Of a stretch of 5,409 nucleotides of DNA, positions 1 through 5,409 are shown one piece after another. The notes under the pieces were generated by a model. The model was given only the letters and a program-made list of their open reading frames with translations, made no database searches and was not told the origin of the DNA. The stretch covers positions 1 through 5,409 of the forward strand of contig CAMLKY010000185.1 in NCBI GenBank assembly GCA_946480545.1, written 5' to 3'. The position numbers and the translations under genes were made by a program. Each line of letters starts with the position of its first letter. The first letter of the stretch is position 1. Source of the stretch: an uncultured Acidobacteriota bacterium (lineage in GTDB: Bacteria; Acidobacteriota; Blastocatellia; Pyrinomonadales; Pyrinomonadaceae).

Positions 1-589
1 ATTCGGGCAACAACCGCAGGTGATCCTCACGACACCTTTGCTCGAAGGGCTGGACGGTGTGAACAAGATGTCGAAGTCGCTGGACAATTACATCGGCATC
101 GAGGAGATGCCCGATCAGATGTTCGGTAAGGTGATGTCGATCTCGGACGAACTGATGTGGCGGTACTACGAATTGTTGACCGACACGTCGATCGATGAGA
201 TCAACGCGATGAAACTCCGTTGCGAGGCCGGTGCGGACAATCCGCGCGATTTGAAGGTCGGCTTGGCGAAGTTGATCATCTCGGATTTCCATTCAAAGCA
301 GGCCGCCGAAAAGGCAGAGGAAGAATTCAACCGGCGTTTCGTGAAGAAAGAAGTGCCGGACGATATCGATGAGCGGATCGTGCCGGAGGGCTCATATCCG
401 CTCGCACAGCTCATCGCCGATGTCGGTCTGGCAGCTTCCAGGAAAGAAGCGAAACGTCTGATCGAACAGGGCGGAGTGAAGGTCAACAACGAAAAAGCAA
501 CTGCGCCCGCTGCCGAGATCGAAGTCTCGGTCCACGGAGTGTTGCTGCAGGTGGGGAAGCTGAAGTTCTTAACGGTGAAGGGCGCTTGA
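1..589 (+). CDS. tyrS: Tyrosyl-tRNA synthetase, C-terminal part (5' end outside window)
   Basis: Charges tRNA-Tyr with tyrosine in the cytoplasm (class I synthetase). The reading frame is open from base 2 and ends at TGA 587-589, giving 195 residues; the family is usually about 400-430, so the N-terminal half of the catalytic domain with its HIGH motif lies upstream. The visible part starts FGQQPQ, continues with PLLEGLDGVNKMSKSLDNYIG, which is typical of TyrRS, and has the class I KMSKS loop at 65-79. A helical anticodon-binding region follows, and a C-terminal S4 RNA-binding domain begins near base 395 (YPLAQLIADVGLAASRKEAK, then the GGVKVNN turn). KMSKS rather than KFGKT, together with the S4 tail, suggests the second bacterial TyrRS subgroup (TyrZ-like). 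The GTG at 20 is an internal valine, not a start. The gene converges on hspR. Identification is secure; the subgroup is an inference. Confidence 0.96.
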   Translation, partial: FGQQPQVILTTPLLEGLDGVNKMSKSLDNYIGIEEMPDQMFGKVMSISDELMWRYYELLTDTSIDEINAMKLRCEAGADNPRDLKVGLAKLIISDFHSKQAAEKAEEEFNRRFVKKEVPDDIDERIVPEGSYPLAQLIADVGLAASRKEAKRLIEQGGVKVNNEKATAPAAEIEVSVHGVLLQVGKLKFLTVKGA

Positions 590-599
590 ATTTTTCAAG
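585..599 (+). terminator. Small palindrome over the tyrS stop codon
   Basis: CTTGAA at 585-590 and TTCAAG at 594-599 form a perfect 6-base stem with a 3-base T spacer. The tyrS stop codon (587-589) lies inside the left arm. It directly precedes the much larger inverted repeat at 601-710, so it may contribute to transcript ending for tyrS. The stem is short and A/T-rich, with no clean T tract after it, so a terminator role is only a possibility. Confidence 0.25.
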
Positions 600-600
600 A

Positions 601-710
601 AGCGGGGGCAGGCCGCCCGTCCGGACCTGCGAATGGGATTATCGCTTCAGGTGATGTTTGTCAGCAGAATCGTTACTTTCGCAGGTCCAGACGGGCGGCT
701 CACCCCCGCT
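601..710. repeat. Long imperfect inverted repeat between convergent tyrS and hspR
   Basis: The left arm 601-633 and right arm 678-710 are 33 bases each and complementary at 29 of 33 positions; the mismatches are a 3-base block near the outer end and one inner base. The 44-base loop is 634-677. The left arm contains the palindrome GTCCGGAC (619-626); the matching site in the right arm reads GTCCAGAC on the + strand. The element starts 11 bases after the tyrS stop and ends 1 base before the hspR stop, so it fills the gap between two convergent genes. A bidirectional transcription terminator is the simplest role. The size and GC-rich arms also fit a dispersed REP-like or MITE-like palindromic repeat. 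Which one applies cannot be decided from a single copy. Confidence 0.75.
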
Positions 711-711
711 C

Positions 712-1143
712 TTACTCATCCTCAATAGTCACTTCCTGATACTGTGCTCGCCGCACGCGCGAGATCGGGATCAGCGCATCTGTCGGGCTTGTCGCACCGG
801 GTGGTCGCGAAAACTCGTCGGCGTGGTTCTTTAGATACTCAAAGAACCGGTTGAACTCGCGCTGCATCGAATCCATCTTCTCGCGCATGTTCAGGATTAT
901 CTCGACGCCGGCGAGATTGACACCGAGGTCGCGCGTCAGCGAGAGGATGACCTCGAGTCGTTCAAGGTCCGAATCTTCGTAAAGCCGCGTATTGCCGTCA
1001 GAACGCGAAGGCTTCAACAATCCTTCCCGTTCGTACAGCCGAAGTGTCTGCGGATGTATGTCATATAACTCCGCCACGGCACTGATCGTATATGTCTTAA
1101 CCTTTCGTTTCATTTTAGGCTCTTGCGGTCGCTCCTTGCTCAC
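712..1143 (-). CDS. hspR: HspR-like MerR-family heat-shock transcriptional repressor
   Basis: Predicted DNA-binding repressor of chaperone genes. With the GTG start at 1143 it has 143 residues. A MerR helix-turn-helix spans about residues 17-55: YTISAVAELYDIHPQTLRLY, then EREGLLKPSR and the wing NTRLYEDSDLERL. The segment RDLGVNLAGVEIIL (71-84) is a hallmark of HspR, followed by a coiled-coil-like helix (MREKMDSMQREFNRFFEYL) and a polar tail ending VTIEDE. Start choice: GTG 1143 has a strong GGAGG seven bases upstream, whereas the in-frame ATG at 1113 (129 residues, one base after the upstream gene's TAA) lacks a well-spaced site. A TTG at 1185 would extend further into the upstream gene and is unlikely. 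From GTG 1143 the gene overlaps the membrane protein gene by 29 bases. In actinobacteria HspR binds HAIR operators with DnaK as co-repressor; linkage to dnaK and dnaJ supports the same role here. Confidence 0.9.
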   Translation of the reverse strand: MSKERPQEPKMKRKVKTYTISAVAELYDIHPQTLRLYEREGLLKPSRSDGNTRLYEDSDLERLEVILSLTRDLGVNLAGVEIILNMREKMDSMQREFNRFFEYLKNHADEFSRPPGATSPTDALIPISRVRRAQYQEVTIEDE

Positions 1144-2488
1144 GTCTCTCCCTCCGCAAAAGATAAAATCCGAAGATCGCTGCAACAGCCGACGCGATAG
1201 CCGGCCAGAAAAGATATCTGAATTCGGTCGAAGGCGTCGTCGGAAAATAGGCCGCGATGAAAAGCAAACTGCTCACGGATAGCGTGAGTACGATATCCCA
1301 GTCATCGCGAAGCCGCCGCCGTATCGCCATTCCGATCAGCCCAACGCAGATCGCCATCCATACAACCGCCCGAAAGAAAAACGTCTGCGAAAACGGACGG
1401 CGGAATGCGCTGAAATACTTCATCAGGAACCCGTATCCGAGGTTGCCGTCGCCGCGGAATTCCGGCGGGTTCGACGCAAAGCCGTCGGCCACGTATGGAG
1501 CGGTTATTGATCGTCGCAGGCCGATCAACTGTGCGAACACCAACGAACGGTGCCGGACATACAGGTCCGGATCTTCCGAGATCGCGCGTCGCCATGCATT
1601 TCGCAGCTCGTCTACCTTGCTGCCGTCTCGTGTCCATTCCAGCGGCGGACGATCTCCCGGGTTGGGAATGTTCGGGAACAACAGATCGCTTACGGACCGC
1701 TCGTTGTACCGCGCACGAACCGCAGATTCCGAGAAGTCCGGGTTGCCGCGGATGTAATTCGGGAACACATCGCCGCCACGCTCGACTGAGACGGCGGCCA
1801 GATCGTAAAGATAGATCTGCTGCTCGGGATGATCCGTCCGCCCACCAGTCAGTCCGGCATAGATCACGAATACGCCTGTCGATAACACGACAAAATACCC
1901 TGCTCCGATTAGCAGTGCGGCTGTCCGCCTTCGTTCGAATTCAAAGATCTGTGCTGTTACAAAACCTGTCCAGATCGCGATCGGAAGAACGGCTGTAACG
2001 GCATTGAGCCTGGCCGCGTAGCCGTACAACAAGAACACACTCGACACAGCAAGCAGAACCATGCTCCGGCGTGTCTTCGCCGCGTACAAAAGCGCGATCG
2101 CCATTAAGAACGACACACCCAGGGCGACGTCCTTCCATACCACAACCGTCTGTGCCAGGATGTGCGGCAGCAGCCCGAGCATTACAAGCCCGAGACCGAG
2201 TGCGATCGACTTCGCGTTTGTCGACCACCAGAAAACCGCGGCGGCAGCCCAGAAGATCGCCAGATGAATTACAAAGATCAAAGCCGGCCCGGGTACCACC
2301 GAATCCAGTCGGCCCCAAAGCCATGACATCAACGGAGCGTTTACGTCTCCGTAGATGTTCGATCTCCCCTGCTCCAATGCGGCGATCGAATCTGCCGTCA
2401 TGATCCCGGGGTAAAAGGACCATGCGACGAAGAGGAAACATACGAGACAAACAAGGTAACCGGTAAGTCGCCGTATGTCTGTCCTCAT
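1115..2488 (-). CDS. Polytopic membrane protein, possible GT-C-type glycosyltransferase-like
   Basis: A 457-residue integral inner-membrane protein. About ten hydrophobic segments can be seen, near residues 7-26, 66-88, 93-113, 118-137, 141-158, 162-180, 189-212, 371-390, 398-415 and 425-445. A large soluble loop at about 213-370 lies between the seventh and eighth. After TM1 comes YPGIMTADSIAALEQG (26-41), then NAPLMSWLWGRL, WKD (118-120) and RLNAV (160-164). An Asp in the first outer loop, followed by an N/H-aPL motif, resembles GT-C-fold glycosyltransferases and related uncharacterised membrane proteins. By that analogy D33 is a candidate catalytic residue, but the substrate is unknown and the function is inferred. 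The ATG at 2488 is preceded by a weak AAGAAG site. The gene lies between dnaJ and hspR, where no such gene is expected in the classic dnaK-grpE-dnaJ-hspR order, and its TAA (1117-1115) lies inside the overlapping hspR start region. An accidental neighbour kept for coupled expression is as likely as a stress role. Confidence 0.85.
   Translation of the reverse strand: MRTDIRRLTGYLVCLVCFLFVAWSFYPGIMTADSIAALEQGRSNIYGDVNAPLMSWLWGRLDSVVPGPALIFVIHLAIFWAAAAVFWWSTNAKSIALGLGLVMLGLLPHILAQTVVVWKDVALGVSFLMAIALLYAAKTRRSMVLLAVSSVFLLYGYAARLNAVTAVLPIAIWTGFVTAQIFEFERRRTAALLIGAGYFVVLSTGVFVIYAGLTGGRTDHPEQQIYLYDLAAVSVERGGDVFPNYIRGNPDFSESAVRARYNERSVSDLLFPNIPNPGDRPPLEWTRDGSKVDELRNAWRRAISEDPDLYVRHRSLVFAQLIGLRRSITAPYVADGFASNPPEFRGDGNLGYGFLMKYFSAFRRPFSQTFFFRAVVWMAICVGLIGMAIRRRLRDDWDIVLTLSVSSLLFIAAYFPTTPSTEFRYLFWPAIASAVAAIFGFYLLRRERREQGATARA
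1151..1155 (-). promoter_or_regulatory. Shine-Dalgarno site deciding the hspR start
   Basis: On the minus strand GGAGG (1155-1151) lies seven bases before GTG 1143, an ideal spacing. It sits inside the last codons of the upstream membrane protein gene. It favours GTG 1143 over ATG 1113, for which the nearest purine-rich site (AAGGAG, 1137-1132) is 18 bases away. The overlap suggests that translation of hspR is coupled to the upstream gene. Confidence 0.65.
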
Positions 2489-2495
2489 AATTCTT

Positions 2496-2579
2496 CTTTT
2501 CGTCTTAGCATCTTTGCGGGAACACCTCTTCCGGGATTCTCGAACGCTAGTTTTCCCGCAAGGACGCTAAGACACAAAG
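2496..2579. repeat. Imperfect inverted repeat between dnaJ and the membrane protein gene
   Basis: Arms 2496-2522 and 2553-2579 (27 bases each) are complementary at 23 of 27 positions, with a 30-base loop at 2523-2552. The core reads GTCTTAGC...TTGCGGGAA in one arm and its complement in the other. On the minus strand it lies 23 bases after the dnaJ stop and 7 bases before the membrane protein ATG, so it covers almost the whole gap and also the likely leader of that gene. It could attenuate or terminate dnaJ transcripts, or be one copy of a dispersed palindromic repeat family. Its sequence differs from the other two intergenic inverted repeats in the window. Confidence 0.7.
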
Positions 2580-2583
2580 AAAC

Positions 2584-2602
2584 CCAAAGCCAAAATCCAA
2601 AA
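2584..2602. repeat. Short A-rich degenerate tandem run
   Basis: Immediately after the dnaJ stop codon (in the dnaJ direction), the + strand shows CCAAAG, CCAAAAT and CCAAAAT in succession, a 6-7 base unit repeated about three times. It links the dnaJ end to the hairpin at 2496-2579. It is too short to assign a role; it may be the edge of a dispersed intergenic repeat. Confidence 0.3.
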
Positions 2603-3769
2603 TCAGTCCAGTCCCATTACCTTTCTCGGGTTCTCGGGATTCAACTTTTCAAACTGTCGAAGCACTTCCTTCGTTTCCTCCGAAAGGATCTTCGGCAACA
2701 CGATCTTTACTTCGATAAACTCGTCGCCTCGCAGGTTCGGATTACGCAAGCTCGGGAAACCACGCTCGCGGAGCCGAAACTTCTGTCCTGACTCGGTTCC
2801 CGAAGGGATCTTCAACTGTGCTTTTCCTTCTACGGTCGGCACCTCGATCTTTGTGCCGAGGGCCGCTTCGGACACTGTGATCGGGACGGTCACGTAAACG
2901 TTATCTCCACGCCGCTCGAGGAATTTGTGCCGGCCGACATTCGTGATGATGAACAGATCGCCGGGCTCGGCGCCGAGTCGGCCGCCGTGACCTTTCTTCG
3001 GGATCCTCACCCGCGAACCCGTGTCTACGCCCGCGGGGATACGGATCTTCACCTGTTCTTTCTTCGGCGTCGTCCCTTTCCCGTTACATAGCGAGCACGG
3101 AGTCCGCCGCCGCCCGGTGCCTTCGCAATCGGGACACGCCTGCGAGAACTGCAAACGTCCACCGGTCCGCATTACCTGGCCGGTGCCTTTACATGTCGTG
3201 CACGTCACGACCGGCCCGCCCGTATCGCCCGCACCCTGACATCGCGAACACTGCTCGCTGCGATTGACCGTGATGTTTGTCGTAAGCCCGGTGAAGGCTT
3301 CTTCAAAGCTCAGGGCCAAGGGCATCTCGATATCGCGGCCGCGTTTTGGTAACGGGCGCGGCGGTTCGGGCTCGCGTCGAGTGCCGGCCCCACCGCCGAA
3401 AAGGTCTGAGAAAATATCCCGGAAACTCGAGCCGCCTCCGCCCGTCTGGCCGCCGGTAAAGTCGAATCCGGAGAAATCAAATCCCGCCGCTCCGCTCCCG
3501 GCCCCGGCAGACGCACCGGCACCGAACGGCGAATCCGGATCAAGATTGTCGTTGTAATAGCCAAACCGGTCGAAGACCTTCCGTTTCTTCTCGTCCGAAA
3601 GGACGTCGTAGGCCTCCTGCACCTCTTTGAACCTTTCCTCGGACGCCTTGTCGTTCGGATTTACATCCGGGTGATGTTTGCGCGCCAGGCGGCGGTACGA
3701 TTTTTTTATCTCGTCCGCTTTGGCGTCTTTCTTAACCCCGAGGATCTGGTAGTAATCTTTTTTTGCCAT
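2603..3769 (-). CDS. dnaJ: Chaperone protein DnaJ (type I Hsp40)
   Basis: Cytoplasmic co-chaperone that delivers unfolded clients to DnaK and stimulates its ATPase. It has 388 residues, close to the usual length. The J domain covers about 4-70 with HPD at 33-35. A G/A/F-rich linker follows at about 81-130, with [17 protein letters not shown] and [13 protein letters not shown]. The zinc domain has four CxxCxGxG repeats with cysteines 174/177, 190/193, 212/215 and 225/228. C-terminal substrate-binding domains fill the rest ([41 protein letters not shown]), with a tail ending KVMGLD. The start [12 protein letters not shown] at 3769 is chosen because the J domain begins there. The frame is open up to 3862, but that would add 31 residues encoded partly by the inverted repeat. 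The ribosome site before 3769 is weak. No grpE lies between it and dnaK. Bases 3471-3522, in the linker, are the source-like copy of the segment inserted in inverted orientation into dnaK. Confidence 0.97.
   Translation of the reverse strand: MAKKDYYQILGVKKDAKADEIKKSYRRLARKHHPDVNPNDKASEERFKEVQEAYDVLSDEKKRKVFDRFGYYNDNLDPDSPFGAGASAGAGSGAAGFDFSGFDFTGGQTGGGGSSFRDIFSDLFGGGAGTRREPEPPRPLPKRGRDIEMPLALSFEEAFTGLTTNITVNRSEQCSRCQGAGDTGGPVVTCTTCKGTGQVMRTGGRLQFSQACPDCEGTGRRRTPCSLCNGKGTTPKKEQVKIRIPAGVDTGSRVRIPKKGHGGRLGAEPGDLFIITNVGRHKFLERRGDNVYVTVPITVSEAALGTKIEVPTVEGKAQLKIPSGTESGQKFRLRERGFPSLRNPNLRGDEFIEVKIVLPKILSEETKEVLRQFEKLNPENPRKVMGLD
3471..3522. repeat. Inverted 52-base repeat, copy in dnaJ linker
   Basis: The + strand here is identical base for base to the minus strand at 5164-5113 inside dnaK. 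Here it is in frame and encodes part of the Gly/Ala/Phe-rich DnaJ linker (about residues 83-100), so this copy is the likely donor. It is very GC-rich over most of its length. Confidence 0.93.
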
Positions 3770-3818
3770 TGCACCAAGGAACAGGGCTCGTACACCAATC
3801 TCACACTTCTTAGCGCCA

Positions 3819-3900
3819 TTAACCGCAGATGACGCTGACCACGCGGATAAGAGGTGATCCAATATTCTTGATCCGCGTTATCTGCGTAATCTGCGGTTAA
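3819..3900. repeat. Imperfect inverted repeat in the dnaK-dnaJ gap
   Basis: Arms 3819-3848 and 3871-3900 (30 bases each) match at 26 of 30 complementary positions and begin and end with a perfect 12-base block (TTAACCGCAGAT and its complement). The loop is 22 bases (3849-3870); allowing one bulged base, the stem can extend by AAGA/TCTT. It occupies about half of the 170-base gap between the dnaK stop and the dnaJ start. It may act as a terminator or mRNA stability hairpin that sets the dnaK/dnaJ ratio, or be a dispersed intergenic repeat. From general familiarity, CCGCAGAT-TACGC-type intergenic repeats occur in several bacterial phyla; I cannot check copy number here. Confidence 0.75.
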
Positions 3901-3939
3901 TTTAGCTAACCACCGACAGCCGAAGCCCGACTATTCGGT

Positions 3940-5112
<1,173 letters not shown>

Positions 5113-5164
5113 GTGCCGGTGCGTCTGCCGGGGCCGGGAGCGGAGCGGCGGGATTTGATTTCTC
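5113..5164. repeat. Inverted 52-base repeat, copy inserted in dnaK
   Basis: Exact reverse complement of 3471-3522 in dnaJ. Of the 52 bases, 48 (5114-5161) are foreign to dnaK, and the outermost 1 and 3 bases are shared with the flanking dnaK sequence as microhomology. There are no transposon-like ends and no coding capacity. Together with the 19-base duplication it adds 67 bases, which is not a multiple of three, and breaks dnaK. Confidence 0.93.
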
Positions 5165-5180
5165 GACCTTCGCCTTTTCG
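5162..5180. repeat. 19-base direct repeat, copy 2, flanking the dnaK insert
   Basis: Identical to 5095-5113, at a distance of 67 bases. This copy is in frame with the upstream part of dnaK and encodes the same EKAKVE stretch. Bases beyond the repeat differ on both sides, so the duplication is exactly 19 bases. Confidence 0.95.
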
Positions 5181-5409
5181 GCGGCCTCCTTCAAACGCTG
5201 AAGGGCCATCTTGTCGTTATGAAGATCGATGCCCTGGTCTTTCCTGAACTCGTCGATGATCCAGTCGATCAGGACCTCATCGACGTCGTCGCCGCCGAGA
5301 TGAGTATCACCGTTCGTCGACTTTACTTCGACCACGCCTTCACCGACCTCTAGGATCGATATATCGAACGTACCGCCGCCAAAGTCGAAGACCGCGATCG
5401 TCTCGTCCT

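Noticed and set aside
585..599. CTTGAA...TTCAAG as a HAIR operator for HspR
   Set aside because: The half-sites resemble CTTGAGT/ACTCAAG only in part, the spacer is 3 instead of 7 bases, and the site lies at the end of tyrS rather than at a promoter.
1144..1185. TTG start of hspR at 1185
   Set aside because: It would overlap the membrane gene more deeply, has no good ribosome site, and the added residues look unlike HspR. GTG 1143 is better placed.
1257..1998. Plus-strand open frames across the membrane protein gene
   Set aside because: They are Arg/Ser/Pro-rich antisense shadows with no ribosome sites or recognisable domains. The minus-strand frame has clear membrane segments.
3770..3862. 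N-terminal extension of dnaJ by 31 residues up to 3862
   Set aside because: The J domain begins at [12 protein letters not shown] (3769), as in the family, and the extra residues would be encoded partly by the intergenic palindrome.

Overview
The window looks like a chromosomal stretch of a moderately GC-rich bacterium (estimated by eye at 55-58% GC). It carries an HspR-type (MerR-family) heat-shock regulator linked to dnaK and dnaJ. That linkage, the protein wording and the intergenic hairpin repeats would fit an Acidobacteriota genome (Blastocatellia/Pyrinomonadaceae-like). The taxonomy is an inference, not something shown directly.

Layout. The left end (1-589, + strand) is the C-terminal half of tyrosyl-tRNA synthetase. 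It converges on a minus-strand cluster that reads from right to left: dnaK (5409-3940, its 5' end outside the window), dnaJ (3769-2603), a polytopic membrane protein (2488-1115) and hspR (1143-712). Each of the three intergenic gaps (590-711, 2489-2602, 3770-3939) holds a different long imperfect inverted repeat with arms of 27-33 bases. Apart from these, the gaps contain little.

How the genes fit together. DnaK and DnaJ are the Hsp70/Hsp40 chaperone pair, and HspR is the repressor that in actinobacteria uses DnaK as co-repressor, so this looks like a self-regulated chaperone locus. No grpE lies between dnaK and dnaJ. An apparently unrelated membrane protein gene sits between dnaJ and hspR, and its 3' end overlaps the best hspR start, which suggests translational coupling.

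The most striking feature is that dnaK is broken. A net 67-base insertion at about 5095-5180 consists of a 19-base direct duplication of dnaK sequence flanking 48 bases. Those 48 bases are an exact inverted copy of part of the dnaJ linker, about 1.6 kb away (52-base identity, 3471-3522 against 5113-5164). It shifts the frame; removing 67 bases restores a perfectly normal DnaK reading. It is either a templated insertion in the cell or a sequencing/assembly chimera. The same dnaK also has an Arg in place of the second Gly of the highly conserved VGGSTR nucleotide-binding motif.
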